64,000 nucleotides of DNA from Persicitalea sp963803495 (GCA_963803495.1 CAWDMP010000002.1:930001-994000); one strand, 5' to 3'. Positions 26,231-37,870 are shown, counted from the stretch's first letter. Program-made: numbers and translations. The notes: generated by a model from the sequence alone, not told the origin.

Positions 26231-28630
26231 ATGCTCTCCAACTACCTCAAAATCGCCTGGCGGAATCTGCTTCGCAACAAACTCTACTCCCTCATCAATA
26301 TCGGTGGCCTGGCCCTGGGGCTGGCGGTGGCGATGCTCGTGGGTTTGTGGATTTATGATGAGTTGACGTTCGATCGCAACCACGCGAACTACGACCACAT
26401 CGCGCAAGTGATGCGCAACCAAACCGTCAACGGCGAAGTGGAGACGGCGGCTTCGGTACCGATCCCGTTGGCGACGGAACTCAGAACTACCCACGGCGGC
26501 GATTTCAAGCGGGTCGTGTTGGCATTATGGGCTGCCAAGCACAGCCTGGCTTACGAGGATCAGGTGTTTGCCAAGTATGGAAAGTTCATGAGCGCCGAAG
26601 CACCCGATATGCTATCGCTTCGGATGGTAAAAGGGAGTCGAAGCGGTTTGAGAGATCCGGCGTCGATTCTGCTTTCCGAATCAACCGCCCTGGCTTTATT
26701 TGGTGATACCGATCCGCTGGGCAAGGTCTTGAAGATTGACAATACCATGACCGTCAGCGTGACGGGGGTTTATCAGGAACTACCTGCCAACAGCAGTTTT
26801 GCCAACCTGCGCTTCATCGCGCCCTGGGATTTGATCGCCGCGACGGGTTGGATAGCGGGAGCCAAAGACAGTTGGTACAATACCTCCTTCGAGATTTTTG
26901 TAGAAACGATTCCGACTGTTGATGTGGCTGATGTTTCCAGGAAAATCAAGCCCCTCCTGGTGGGCAAGAGTCAGGACGCGCCCACTACGAACCCTGAGAT
27001 TTTCCTCCACCCAATGGGTCGTTGGCATTTGTATTCGGAGTTTGAAAATGGCAAGAGTGCGGACGGCGGTATTCAGTTCTTGTGGCTTTTTGGGAGCATT
27101 GGTTTTTTTGTCCTGCTTCTGGCTTGCATTAATTTCGTCAACCTCAGCACCGCCCGCTCCTTCAACCGCGCCAAGGAAGTGGGCATTCGGAAAGCCGTTG
27201 GCTCAAAGCGTAGCCAGTTGGTAGGTCAGTTCCTGGGCGAATCGCTGCTGGTAGCGGGCCTGGCTTACATACTGGCCATTTTGTTAGCATTGGTTGTCAT
27301 GCCTTTATTCAATCAGATGGCTGATAAGAGCATTGCTTTTCCGTGGATGAATCCGGTGTTCTGGTTGGCGAGCGGCGGCTTCGCCTTGCTGACTGGCCTT
27401 TTGGCGGGTAGTTATCCGGCGCTGTATTTATCGTCTTTCCAGGCGGTCAAGGTGCTGACGGGAGCGGGTGCTTCGGGACGTGCCGGGCGGGGGTTGTTCG
27501 CGCCCCGGCAGGCGTTGGTAGTCGTGCAGTTTACGGTTTCCATAATTCTTATTATCGGCACGGTAGTCGTTTTTCAACAAATCCAACACGCCAAGAATCG
27601 GCCTTTGGGTTTTGACCGCAACGGCCTGATCACGCTCAATACCAATTCGCCCAGTTACGCGACGCACCGCGAGACGATCCGCCAGGAATTACTCGCCAGT
27701 GGCAGCGTGGTCGCGTTGGCGGAATCCGCCACTCCGACCACCGAGGCGCGGTCACGCAACGGCGGGTTCGGTTGGACGGGCAAGGACCCTAGTCTGCAAA
27801 CTGACTTCGCCACGACCGCAGTTTCGCACGAGTTTGGTCAGACGGTCGGTTGGAAATTCAAACAGGGCCGCGATTTTTCCAAGGAGTTCGCGTCCGACTC
27901 TATGGGGCTGGTCATCAACGAAACGGCCGTGCGGTTTATGGGGCTGTCCGATCCAATCGACGAAACGGTCACCTGGGAAGGAGAGGGATTCAACGTAAAG
28001 TTCAAGGTGCTGGGCGTCATCGAGGATATGGTCATGGATTCTCCCTACCAACCCGTCGAGCCATCCGTTTTCTTTATCCGTCCGCGCACCCCGAAGTTCG
28101 TGACCATGCGGCTTAACCCTCAGCAAAGCGCCCAAAAATCGCTGTCCTCCATCGAAGCCATTTTGAAAAAGCATCTGCCCGATTCCCCTTTCGACTATAA
28201 TTTTGTGGATGAGGAGTACGACTTCAAATTCCGCAGCGAAGAGCGCACGGGTCAACTCACGGTTGTGTTTTCAGGGCTGGCGATTTTCATCTCCTGCCTG
28301 GGTTTATTTGGCCTCGCCACCTTCACCGCCGAGCAGCGCACTAAGGAAATCGGCGTCCGCAAGGTACTTGGGGCGAGCGTCGCTGGCATCGTGGCTTTGC
28401 TTTCAAAAGATTTCTTGAAACTGGTACTTGTCGCCATCGTCATCGCTACTCCTGTTGCCTGGTACTTTATGAGTACGTGGTTGCAGGATTTCACTTACAG
28501 AATCGACATCGGCTGGTGGGTCTTTGCGCTGGCGGGTTTGCTGGCGGTGGGGATTGCGCTGTTTTCGGTGAGTTTTCAAAGCGTTAGGGCGGCGTTGACA
28601 AATCCGGTGGAGTCGTTGCGGAGCGAGTAG
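26231..28630 (+). CDS. FtsX/MacB-type ABC permease
   Basis: 799 residues from the ATG at 26231 (MLSNYLKIAWRNLLRNKLYS). The open frame begins seven codons earlier, but all relatives start at this MLxNYLK. The N-terminal helix region INIGGLALGLAVAMLVGLW groups it with the genes at 43520, 46434, 53281, 56497 and 59395. The second periplasmic domain includes ESATPTTEARSRNGGFGWTG and a DMVMDSPYQPVEPSVFF segment that recurs in that group. The first FtsX domain reads NFVNLSTARSFNRAKEVGIRK, the terminus TNPVESLRSE. It lies 83 bp after the EEP gene and has no dyads. Confidence 0.9.
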   Translation: MLSNYLKIAWRNLLRNKLYSLINIGGLALGLAVAMLVGLWIYDELTFDRNHANYDHIAQVMRNQTVNGEVETAASVPIPLATELRTTHGGDFKRVVLALWAAKHSLAYEDQVFAKYGKFMSAEAPDMLSLRMVKGSRSGLRDPASILLSESTALALFGDTDPLGKVLKIDNTMTVSVTGVYQELPANSSFANLRFIAPWDLIAATGWIAGAKDSWYNTSFEIFVETIPTVDVADVSRKIKPLLVGKSQDAPTTNPEIFLHPMGRWHLYSEFENGKSADGGIQFLWLFGSIGFFVLLLACINFVNLSTARSFNRAKEVGIRKAVGSKRSQLVGQFLGESLLVAGLAYILAILLALVVMPLFNQMADKSIAFPWMNPVFWLASGGFALLTGLLAGSYPALYLSSFQAVKVLTGAGASGRAGRGLFAPRQALVVVQFTVSIILIIGTVVVFQQIQHAKNRPLGFDRNGLITLNTNSPSYATHRETIRQELLASGSVVALAESATPTTEARSRNGGFGWTGKDPSLQTDFATTAVSHEFGQTVGWKFKQGRDFSKEFASDSMGLVINETAVRFMGLSDPIDETVTWEGEGFNVKFKVLGVIEDMVMDSPYQPVEPSVFFIRPRTPKFVTMRLNPQQSAQKSLSSIEAILKKHLPDSPFDYNFVDEEYDFKFRSEERTGQLTVVFSGLAIFISCLGLFGLATFTAEQRTKEIGVRKVLGASVAGIVALLSKDFLKLVLVAIVIATPVAWYFMSTWLQDFTYRIDIGWWVFALAGLLAVGIALFSVSFQSVRAALTNPVESLRSE

Positions 28631-28717
28631 ATACTTTAACATACTTTAACGGAGCAGACAGCGACCGAAGCGACGGCGTTTTGGATATTTGCCCAAAACC
28701 AAACTACCGCCATTGCC

Positions 28718-29644
28718 ATGAAGTATTTGCCATTTGTTCTGTTCTGTTTACTGCCATTCACCGAAGCCTGCCGCGCTCAGTCAGTCAAGAAAATTGTGGT
28801 CGATGAAAGCGATGCCGCGAGTGGCTACTACCTGGCCGTCGAACCCGCCACCAATCCGTTGACCGGGGTGTTGGTGTTACTACCGGGCTACGCGCAAGCT
28901 CCCGAAAGCGTATTCCCCGAAACCAAACTACCCAACGTCGCCTACGCCAATAACCTGCTCGTGGTGGCGGTGGCGGGCGGGGCTAAGCTTTACGCCGACT
29001 CTACTCTTACGCCCAGGCTCAATCGGGTTTTTCGCGACATCATTAAACGCTACCATGTGAAGCCCGACCAATTTGTGCTGGGTGGTTTCTCAGCGGGCGG
29101 TACCATTGCCTTGCGCTATACCGAGTTATGCTACGAGCTACCCAACAACTACCCTATCCAGCCCAAAGGCGTCTTTATGGTAGATTCACCCATCGACCTG
29201 TTCGGATTGTTCGATTATTTCGAGCGGGAAATCGCCAAAGACTTCTCCCCCGTGGGCGTGGCCGAAGCCCGGTTTGCCACCAGGATTATGACCGACGAAC
29301 ACGGGACGCCCGAAAGCAATCCGGCCGGGTACAAGCAACTTACGCCCTTTCACATCGAGCTGAGAGTACCCGGCAACGAGCGGTTTCTCAAAGACGTAGC
29401 CGTCCGAACCTACCACGACATCGACATCGCCTGGAAACTCAAAGAACGCCGCCGTAGTGGCTTCGACGCAAATTTTCTGGCTTCTTCCGAACTCATCAAC
29501 CGCCTGATGCTGGCGGGTAACGAGCGGGCCGAGTTCATCCAGTCCGACCGCAAAGGCTACCGCAGCGACGGCACGCGACATCCGCATTCGTGGTCGATCG
29601 TGGACGAAGTAGCGTGTGTGCAGTGGATTATGAAAATTCTGTAA
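28718..29644 (+). CDS. Secreted alpha/beta hydrolase
   Basis: 308 residues with a signal peptide (LPFVLFCLLPFTEACRAQ). The nucleophile elbow is GGFSAGGTIALRY (serine near residue 126). Before it come the strand and loop TGVLVLLPGYAQAPESVFPE. The catalytic His is probably in the C-terminal HPHSWSIVDE. An esterase, peptidase or thioesterase role cannot be told apart from sequence alone. It follows the permease at 26231 by 87 bp and precedes the next dyad region, so it is probably the last gene of that transcript. Confidence 0.8.
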   Translation: MKYLPFVLFCLLPFTEACRAQSVKKIVVDESDAASGYYLAVEPATNPLTGVLVLLPGYAQAPESVFPETKLPNVAYANNLLVVAVAGGAKLYADSTLTPRLNRVFRDIIKRYHVKPDQFVLGGFSAGGTIALRYTELCYELPNNYPIQPKGVFMVDSPIDLFGLFDYFEREIAKDFSPVGVAEARFATRIMTDEHGTPESNPAGYKQLTPFHIELRVPGNERFLKDVAVRTYHDIDIAWKLKERRRSGFDANFLASSELINRLMLAGNERAEFIQSDRKGYRSDGTRHPHSWSIVDEVACVQWIMKIL

Positions 29645-29650
29645 GGTCAA

Positions 29651-29687
29651 TGTCCGCTTCCGCACACCTACTGTCCGAAAATGAACA
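29651..29687 (+). promoter_or_regulatory. Tandem 16-bp dyads upstream of permease at 29828
   Basis: Site 1 is 29651-29666 (TGTCC-N6-GCACA) and site 2 is 29672-29687 (TGTCC-N6-GAACA), centres 21 bp apart. The second centre is about 61.5 bp before the GG of the promoter-like element. Confidence 0.72.
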
Positions 29688-29739
29688 GTTTTTGGATTTG
29701 GAGAAGTACAAATCACTGAAAATGAATAGGTAGTTGTCT

Positions 29740-29754
29740 CGGTACGAGTTTTTG
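29740..29754 (+). promoter_or_regulatory. Sigma-54-like -24/-12 element before permease at 29828
   Basis: CGGTACGAGTTTTTG: GG followed ten bases later by TG. The -24 half GGTAC matches the GGYAY pattern of the set; the -12 half is TTTTG rather than TTGC. Confidence 0.5.
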
Positions 29755-29827
29755 ACCAGGAATAGTCCGCGATCATGGCGACGACCCGCCGTTGACCGTT
29801 GATCATTCACCTTCGACCTAAAACCTC

Positions 29828-32281
29828 ATGCTCTTCAACTCCCTAAAACTCACCCTCCGCCAACTCTGGCGCAACCGCCTCTTCACTACGCTCAACGTGC
29901 TGGGCCTTTCGATTGGCCTGGCGGCTTGCTGGATGATTTTCCAGTTGGTCAATTACGAGTTTAGCTTCGACGCCAAGCAGCCCAACGTCGAGCGGATTTA
30001 CAAGGTCGTAGCCAACTTTGATAGGGGTGATGAAAAAAGCGGTAGCGCGGGTACCCCCAAGCCAATGGCGGACGGAATAAGAAACGAAATCGGCGGCGTC
30101 GAGATGGTCGTCGGGTTGTACCGTCAGTCCGTGCCGAGCATGCAAGTGCCACAATCTTCGGGTAAGCCCGTCGTCTTCAAGAATCCCAAACGCGTGATCG
30201 CCACAACCTCTGATTATTTCAGTTTGGTGCCGTACCAATGGCTGGCCGGAACGCCCGCCGAAACCTTGACAGAGCCCAACGAGGTAGTACTCACCCAAAC
30301 GAGCGCCGAGAAGTACTTCCCTAATCTGACGCCCGAGCAAATGCTGGGCAAGTCGATTTTGTACTGGGATACGCTGGCCGTAAAAGTGACAGGCGTCGTG
30401 GCCGATCTGGATTACCCCAGTTCCTTCACGGGCGAGGAGTTTCTGTCGCTGCCGACGGTTCAGCGGGGGCCGGTAGCCGAGCGATTCTTAAGCGACTGGG
30501 TCAGCACCACGACCAACGATCAGATATATGTATTGAAAGAAGAAAAAACGGATGCGGCCCAATTGGCAAAAAACATCGACGCGTTTGCCTACAAAAAATC
30601 TGAAGCGCTGCTGGCTGAGTTGGGCTCAACCCCGTCGGAGCACGAATTGATTCCATTGTCGGAAGAGCATTTCAACAGCTTTTACAAAGCCTACAATCGC
30701 GTAGCCGACAAGAAGGTGCTTTTCTCGCTTTTGGGTCTGGCCGGATTCCTCCTGGCGTTGGCGGTGATCAACTACGTCAACCTCACGACGGCCCAGATTC
30801 CGCAACGCGCCAAAGAAATTGGTATTCGCAAAACCCTGGGAAGTTCGCGCCGCCGCCTGATCAGCCAGTTTCTGGGCGAGACTTTCCTCGTCACGCTGCT
30901 GGCCTGCCTCCTGGCGTACGGCTGGACGATACTCTTCCGAAGCGAACTGGGCGACCTGTTTCCCACGGGGCTCGATTTATTTCCCAATATCAGGCAGACG
31001 CTCGGGTTCATGTCGTTGCTGATGGTCGGCGTGAGCGTGCTGGCGGGTTGGTACCCGAGTTTGCTCATTACCCGTTTCCAGCCTACCCAAGTATTGCGTG
31101 GACAGAGTAGTTTGAAGTTTGGCAAGAACAGTTTCTCGCTTCGCAAGAGTTTGATCGTATTTCAGTTTGTGATCGCTCAGGCATTCGTGATTGGGGCCAT
31201 CATTGTGAACCAGCAGTTGCGATTTGCGCTGGAAAAAGACCTGGGTTTCGAGAAAGAAGCCGTGCTGACTTTTCAGGTACCGGATGAGTTGATGGAGAAC
31301 GACGCTTACGCCGAGAAGCACTTTGCCCTGAAAGAAGAACTAAAAAGCCTGGCCGAAGTCGATGAAGGTGAGCTTGGGCGACACACCTTTCAATCAATCG
31401 TTCTACGTCAGTCCCACCAAGTACAGCGGCCCCAAAGGCGAGGTGGAGCTGGATATGTACAAGAAGTTTGCCGATACGGATATGCTGGACACCTACGGCA
31501 TAAAGCTCGTCGCGGGGCGCAATCTGCTACCCAGTGACACCGTGCGTGAATACGTCATCAACGAAACCGCCTTACGGGAATTCGGCTTTCAAAATCCGCA
31601 AGACGCGCTGGGTAAGTACCTGACCGTATCTTACGATCCCACCCCCATTCCCATCGTGGGCGTCGTGGGCGATTTTCATTCCGCTACCATCGAGCCGAAA
31701 AATCGACCCGCTTGCTTTTATCACAACGAAAGACTGGACAGGTAGCTTCAACGTGAACTGGCTTCTCACAAACCTGCTGACTGGCAGGCAGGTATCCAGA
31801 AAATGGAAACGCGTGGAAAAACACCTACCCTGACGCACCCTTCGACTACAAATTCTACGACGACATGATCGCACAGAGCTACGAAACCGAACGACGGACG
31901 AGCAAGATCATCGACCTTTCGACGGGCATCGCCATCTTCATTAGCTGCCTGGGCCTATTCGGCCTGGCGACGATCACGGCTTTCCAGCGCACCAAGGAAA
32001 TCGGCGTACGCAAGGTACTAGGCGCAAGCATTGCGGGAATCGTGGCGATGCTTTCCAAGGATCTCGTAGCGTTGGTCCTCATCGCGCTGGTCATCGCCTC
32101 GCCCATCGCCTGGTACTTCATGAATGAATGGCTGGCCGATTTTGCCTACCACGTCGACATCGCCTGGTGGGTCTTCGCGTTGGCGGGCTTAGTGGCGGCA
32201 GTCATCGCGCTGCTGACGGTGGGGTACCAGGCCGTCAGGGCGGCGCTGATGAATCCGGTGGAGTCGTTGCGTTCCGAATAG
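29828..32281 (+). CDS. FtsX/MacB-type ABC permease, several frameshifts
   Basis: About 817 residues once the frame is restored. It starts MLFNSLKLTLRQLWRNRLFT, a subgroup shared only with the next gene. The first FtsX domain reads NYVNLTTAQIPQRAKEIGIRKTLGSSRR, the last TAFQRTKEIGVRKVLGAS, and the end MNPVESLRSE. A one-base gain near 31361 moves reading to KVSLGDTPFNQSFYVSP; at least two more one-base changes occur between about 31695 and 31825. Comparison with 32313-34774 recovers a continuous protein (KIDPLAF, DWQAGIQKME, YPDAPFDYKFYDD), so the breaks look like sequence errors. It leads a unit with the next two permease genes. Confidence 0.82.
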
Positions 32282-32312
32282 ACGACTTTTCAACATTCAA
32301 CCCAAGAACCTC

Positions 32313-34774
32313 ATGCTCTTCAACTCCCTAAAACTCGCCTTCCGCCAGCTCTGGCGCAACCGTACTCTTCACCGTACTCAACGTGCTGGGCCTTTCGATT
32401 GGCCTGGCGGCTTGCTGGATGATTTTCCAGTTGGTCAGTTACGAGTTCAGCTTCGATGCCGAGCAGCCCAACGCGCGACCGGATCTATAAGGTCGTGACG
32501 CGCTTGAACTTCGATGGCAAGGAAAGCGGCAACGCGGGCGTACCCAAACCAACGGCCAACGCGATTCGGGAGGAAATCGGCGGGATGGAAATGGTCGTGG
32601 TGCTACATGAGCAGTGGGTTTCCAGCCTGCAAGTACCCCAGCCATCGGGTAAGCCGATCGTTTTCAAAGACCCAGAGCGCATCCAGGCGACGACTGCCAA
32701 GTACTTTGAATTGGTACCGTACAAATGGCTGGCCGGAACGCCCGCGAAATAGTCTTCTGGCAGAACCCAATGAAGTCGTACTTACGCAATCGAGCGCCGA
32801 AAAGTATTTCCCCAACCTCACGCCCGAACAAATGCTGGGCAAGACCATCCTGTACTGGGACACGCTGGCCGTGCAAGTGACAGGTGTCGTGGCGGATTTA
32901 GGACGCTCCACTTCGTTCTCGGGGCAGGAATTTCTGTCGCTGTCCACCGTGCAGCAAGGAGGAAAAGGCGAGGAATTCGTGGGCACCTGGGATAGCATCA
33001 ACTCCGACGACCTAGTGTATGTGGTACGAGCGGCGAAAACAGACGTGGCGCAATTGACAAAAAACATCAACGCGCTCATACACAAAAATGCCGAGGCCAT
33101 GTACGCCAAATGGGGCGGTCAAGTACCAAAACACGAGCTTTTGCCCCTAGCGGAGGAGCATTTCAACACCTTTTATCAGTCCCAAAATCGGGTCGCTGAC
33201 AAGCAAATCTTATTTGCGCTTCTGGGGTTAGCTGGTTTTCTCCTGGCGCTGGCGGTCATCAATTACGTCAACCTCACCACCGCCCAAATCCCGCAACGCG
33301 CCCGCGAAATCGGTATCCGCAAAACGCTGGGTAGTTCTCGCCGTCGCCTGATCGGGCAATTTCTCGGTCGAGACTTTCTCGTGACGCTACTGGCCTGCGC
33401 CCTGGCGTATCTCTGGACGGTCACTCTTTCGCGGCAATCTGGGCGATTTGTTTCCCGAGGGTCTGGATCTTATACCCCAATCTTGGGCAAACGCTGCTCT
33501 TCATGGCAGTTCTACTCGTCGGGGTCAGCCTGCTGGCGGGCTGGTACCCGAGTTTACTCATTACCCGCTTCCAACCCACCCAGGTCTTGCGCGGGCAGGT
33601 TAGTTTGAAGGTAGGGAAGAATACCTTTTCACTTCGCAAAAGTCTGATCGTCTTCCAGTTTGTGATCGCCCAGGCGTTCGTCATCGGGGCGATCATCATG
33701 AATCAGCAACTGCACTTTGCGCTGGAAAAAGATTTGGGTTTTGACAAAGAGGCGGTAATCACTTTTCGGGTGCCCTACGATTTATGGCAGAAAGATGCGA
33801 ATAGTGAAAAGCACTTTGGGCTGAAAGATAAATTCAAAAGGCTGATCGAGGTGGACAAAGTAAGCTTGGGAAATCCGCCTTTCAGCCAATCATTTTCCAG
33901 CAATGTCACTACCTACAATGGTCCCAAAGGCGAAGTCAAGTTTCAGTTGTACCGAAAATCAGTGGATATAGATATGCTGGATACCTACAACATCAAACTC
34001 ATTGCCGGGCGCAATCTGCTTTTCAGTGAGAGTGACACCGTACGTGAGTACGTCATCAACGAAACCGCCGTGCGTGAATTTGGCTTTGAAGGTCCGCAGG
34101 ATGCATTGGGCAAATTCCTGACCGTCGGTGATTATTCCGTACCCATCGTGGGCGTGGTGGGTGATTTCCACGCCGCAAAGATGAGCCGAAAAATCGACCC
34201 GTTGGCCTTCACGACCTACAAAGACAAAACGGGTACCTTCAACATAAAACTAGCCTCCAACCAACCCGCCGACTGGCAGGCGGGCATCCAGAAAATGGAA
34301 AAGCTCTGGAAAAGCACCTACCCCGACCTACCCTTTGAGTACCAGTTCTACGACGATAAGATTGCGGACTACTACGAATCCGAGCGCCGCATGGCCAAGA
34401 TCATCAACCTTTCTACGGGCATCGCCATCCTCATCAGTTGCTTGGGCTTGTTCGGCCTGGCGACGCTCACGGCTTTCCAGCGGACGAAGGAAATCGGTGT
34501 GCGCAAGGTACTGGGCGCGAGCATCTCGGGCATTGTGGCGATGCTGTCCAAAGATTTCGTAGCGCTGGTGCTGATCGCGCTGGTCATCGCCTCACCGATC
34601 GCCTGGTACTTCATGAATGAATGGCTGGCCGACTTCGCCTACCACATCGACATCAGTTGGTGGGTGTTCGTACTGGCAGGCGCTACGGCGCTGGCGATTG
34701 CTTTGCTGACCGTGGGGTACCAAGCAGTGAAGGCAGCATTGATGAACCCCGTGGAGAGTCTTCGGAGCGAGTGA
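32313..34774 (+). CDS. FtsX/MacB-type ABC permease, four or more frameshifts
   Basis: A close paralogue of the gene just upstream (MLFNSLKLAFRQLWRNR at the start, MNPVESLRSE at the end), also about 820 residues when repaired. One-base breaks occur near 32362, 32480, 32748 and between 33365 and 33500. Between them the protein matches its neighbour nearly residue for residue (AEPNEVVLTQSSAEKYFPNL, NYVNLTTAQIPQRAREIGIRK, GWYPSLLITRFQPTQVLRGQ). The 31-bp gap after the previous stop has no dyads, so it is read with that gene. The two probably arose by tandem duplication. Whether it is truly broken cannot be settled from this sequence. Confidence 0.78.
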
Positions 34775-34848
34775 TCACTCGCCGTTCTCTGATTTCTCAA
34801 CCCGCCACTAACCGTTGACCCTTTACCTTTCCCCCCCCCTAAAAAACC

Positions 34849-37221
34849 ATGCTTTCCAACTACCTTAAAATAGCCTTCCGCAGTCTGCGCAAGCAGCGGC
34901 TTTTTGCCGGAATCAATATTTTTGGCCTGGCCCTCGGCCTGGCCTGCGCGCTACTTACCGGGCTGTGGGTACACGACGAGATGCGTTACGACCGCTTCCT
35001 GCCCGGCGTGGAGGACGTCTACAACGTACGGGTCAACTATGCCTTCAACGGAGGTGCTGTACAAACGGCAAGCTATGTACCCGCTCCTCTGCAAGAAGCG
35101 ATTGCCAGAGACATCCCGGACGTGGCGGCGGTCACGCGAACGAACGGCGGCGGCGAAAGTTTGATGAGAGCGGTAGGCATGAAGGGAGAAGCGATTGCGG
35201 CCAAAGAACGGGGAACCTTCGTATCGCCGGAGTTTTTCGAGGTCTTTCCCCTGCCCGCCCTTTCCGGTGACCCCAAGGTGGCTTTGGCCCAGATCGACCA
35301 AATTATCATCTCGCGGACACTGGCCGACAAGTACTTTGCCAACCAACCGGCCCTGGGCCAAACGCTGCAACTCGACGATGACAAGCTGTACACCGTCGGG
35401 GCCGTAATCGCGGATTTGCCCGCTAACTCGACGCTGCAATTCGACTGGCTAGCCAATTTCAAGAACATCGAGCAATCTTACATGGCCGAATGGAGCTGGA
35501 ATTCGGTGATTCTCTACGCAAGGCTGGTCCCTACCGCCACCGCCGACCACGCCACCGCCAGCATGAAAAATATTTATCGGCGCTACGCTACATTCGACAA
35601 CGACGAGGCACCCGTCTTGCATCCGATGGCGGACATGCACTTGTACGCCGATTACAAAGACGGTAAAGTAGCAGGCGGACGCATCGAGTACGTGCGCATT
35701 TTCTCGGTCGTGGCTATATTCATTTTGCTCATCGCCTGTATCAACTTCATGAATCTGGCCACGGCGCGTTCGTCGGTGCGGGCGCGCGAAGTGGGTGTCA
35801 GAAAAGTGATGGGCGCGAAGCGGGCGTCGCTGGTCGGGCAGTTTATGGGCGAGTCCCTGCTGATGAGTTTGCTAGCCGCGCTACTGGCTTTGGTGATCGT
35901 ATGGTTGGCGTTGCCTACTTTCAATCTACTGTTCGATAAGCAGCTGGTACTCGAGCCGGCCGACCCTTCACTTTGGGTCCTGTCGGGCGGGCTGGTGCTG
36001 GTCACAGGTTTGCTGTCGGGTAGTTATCCGGCCCTGTTTTTGTCGGCAATGCGACCGATCACCATTTTGAAAGGTTTTACGAATGCGGGCGCGGGGCCGA
36101 CTTTGTTCCGGCGGACCTTGGTCGTTTTTCAGTTCTCTCTCTCAATTTTCCTCATCGTCGGCATGCTGGTCGTTAGCGCACAAATGCGTTATCTGCGCAC
36201 CAAGCACCTGGGGCTGGATCGTGAAAACGTATTGTACATTCCGCTCGAAGGCGCATTAGAGCAGTCCCCGAAGAGCGACTTGTTCCGGCAGGAAATTCTC
36301 CGGCAGCCCGCAGTCGTCTCAGCTACGCTCACCAACCAACTGCCCGTGAAGGTACAAAATGGCACCACCGACCTCCGTTGGCCCGGTAAGGAACCGAAGC
36401 AACTAGTAGAAGTATCGACGATGAACGTTGGTAGCAATTTTATAAAAACGATGAATATCGACCTGGTCGGCGGGCGCGATTTTCGGGCCGACAGCCCGGC
36501 GGATTCGTCCAACTACCTCATCAACGAAACCGCCGCCAAACTGATGGGCATGAGCGACCCGGTCGGGCAGCAGATTACTTTCAACCGGGGCAAAGGCCGC
36601 GTGGTGGGGCTGATGAGGGACTTTCACCTCAACTCGATGCATCAGTCTATCGCGCCTCTGGTGATTTCCTATTTCCCCGAAAACACCCGCTACCTGCTGG
36701 TGAAAACGCGCGCCGGACAAACACAGACGGCTCTTGCCTCGCTGGAACGTATTCACAAAGCGCTCAACCCCAACTACCCCCTCGACTACCATTTTGTGGA
36801 CGAAGCCTACGAGAAACTATACCAATCCGAGCAGCAAGTGGGTACCCTGGTCAACTATTTTGGCATCTTGGCTATTCTGATTTCCTGTCTGGGTCTGTTC
36901 GGATTGGCGGCGTTCACCGCCGAGCAGCGCACCAAGGAAATTGGCGTCCGCAAGGTACTGGGTGCTTCGGTTTTCGGTATCGTTCGGCTGCTGTCCACCG
37001 ACTTTGTGCGACTGGTACTGGTCGCGCTGGTACTAGCCTCGCCGCTGGCCTGGTGGGCGGCGCGCGCGTGGCTGGGGACGTTTGCCTACCGTACCGAATT
37101 GTCGTGGAGTATCTTCGCGTTAGCGGGCTTGCTGGCTATGGTCGTCGCTTTGCTGACGGTGAGTTTTCAGAGCGTAAGGGCAGCGCTGATGAACCCGGTG
37201 GAGTCATTGCGGAGTGAGTAA
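34849..37221 (+). CDS. FtsX/MacB-type ABC permease
   Basis: 790 residues, MLSNYLKIAFRSLRKQRLFAGIN to MNPVESLRSE, frame intact. The N-terminal region (FGLALGLACALLTGLWVHDEM) and the second periplasmic domain (LTNQLPVKVQNGTTDLRWPGKEP) place it near the gene at 22621. The first FtsX domain carries ATARSSVRAREVGVRKVMGAKR, the second FTAEQRTKEIGVRKVLGASVFGIVRLL. The 74-bp gap from the previous stop is pyrimidine-rich with a run of C and lacks dyads, so it should be the third gene of the unit begun at 29828. Confidence 0.9.
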   Translation: MLSNYLKIAFRSLRKQRLFAGINIFGLALGLACALLTGLWVHDEMRYDRFLPGVEDVYNVRVNYAFNGGAVQTASYVPAPLQEAIARDIPDVAAVTRTNGGGESLMRAVGMKGEAIAAKERGTFVSPEFFEVFPLPALSGDPKVALAQIDQIIISRTLADKYFANQPALGQTLQLDDDKLYTVGAVIADLPANSTLQFDWLANFKNIEQSYMAEWSWNSVILYARLVPTATADHATASMKNIYRRYATFDNDEAPVLHPMADMHLYADYKDGKVAGGRIEYVRIFSVVAIFILLIACINFMNLATARSSVRAREVGVRKVMGAKRASLVGQFMGESLLMSLLAALLALVIVWLALPTFNLLFDKQLVLEPADPSLWVLSGGLVLVTGLLSGSYPALFLSAMRPITILKGFTNAGAGPTLFRRTLVVFQFSLSIFLIVGMLVVSAQMRYLRTKHLGLDRENVLYIPLEGALEQSPKSDLFRQEILRQPAVVSATLTNQLPVKVQNGTTDLRWPGKEPKQLVEVSTMNVGSNFIKTMNIDLVGGRDFRADSPADSSNYLINETAAKLMGMSDPVGQQITFNRGKGRVVGLMRDFHLNSMHQSIAPLVISYFPENTRYLLVKTRAGQTQTALASLERIHKALNPNYPLDYHFVDEAYEKLYQSEQQVGTLVNYFGILAILISCLGLFGLAAFTAEQRTKEIGVRKVLGASVFGIVRLLSTDFVRLVLVALVLASPLAWWAARAWLGTFAYRTELSWSIFALAGLLAMVVALLTVSFQSVRAALMNPVESLRSE

Positions 37222-37306
37222 ATATTGATTAACAGCTATTTACCTACTTTTACATTTCCTTAACATTCTTTTACAGCGTGTTTTCTGGTATTGAAAATTT
37301 GACCGC

Positions 37307-37314
37307 TACATTTG
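37307..37314 (+). promoter_or_regulatory. Bacteroidota-type -7 box before the small secreted gene
   Basis: TACATTTG, an exact TAnnTTTG, 33 bp before the ATG at 37348. A T-rich stretch at 37281-37285 is in the right range for a -33 element. This differs from the permease promoters, so the genes at 37.3 kb are probably under ordinary sigma factor control. Confidence 0.5.
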
Positions 37315-37347
37315 TCAGGCAGTCAAACTAAACCAAACTTCATTACC

Positions 37348-37820
37348 ATGAAAAACTTAAAACTGTTTCGTGCCGCCGCTGCTTTCTGCTTGCTGGCAAC
37401 CCTTAGTTGTTTTTACTTCTGCCAGGAAATACGGCACCGACGAAATAAAAGAAAACGCGGTTTTGCTCAATGGCAATCCTCTAACCGCATGCTTCCATTT
37501 GGTTGGGAAGCACGGGTACGCTGACCGTGTCGAATGGAAATCCTGAAACAGCGGCAGACGCCAGGATTTTTTTCCGGGCCTCGTTGTATCGCGGCGATAT
37601 GGTCATAAAACGGATAGTATCCGAAAACGGTCAGAAAGTTAAGGAAGTGGAGATTCGCCAGCTACTGGATGTTGCTAAATTGGGCGACGAAATTAGGATT
37701 GAATCAACTGACGACAGTCTAGAGAAAGCCCGAAGGGTGTTCAGAGTAGGTCAGTACCCCGCTCAGTACTGGGTACCGAGAAATTGGTTTCCCGTACCAA
37801 GGAATGTTGATGGGTGCTAA
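37348..37820 (+). CDS. Small secreted or lipoprotein-like protein, frameshifted
   Basis: About 155 residues if repaired. The start is MKNLKLFRAAAAFCLLATLSC, a lipoprotein-type signal. One-base breaks near 37425 and 37508 separate three pieces: the signal, a middle part (GTDEIKENAVLLNGNPLTACFHLVG), and the C-terminal part (STGTLTVSNGNPETAADARIFF...RVGQ). The longest piece shows alternating strands (ADARIFFRASLYRGDMVIKRIV), so a small beta domain is likely. No family is recognised. It is followed by the propeller protein 50 bp downstream. Confidence 0.6.
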
Positions 37821-37870
37821 TAGCGGCCAACCTTTCCCTATTTTCGGCAAACTTGCTCAATAATAAAAAA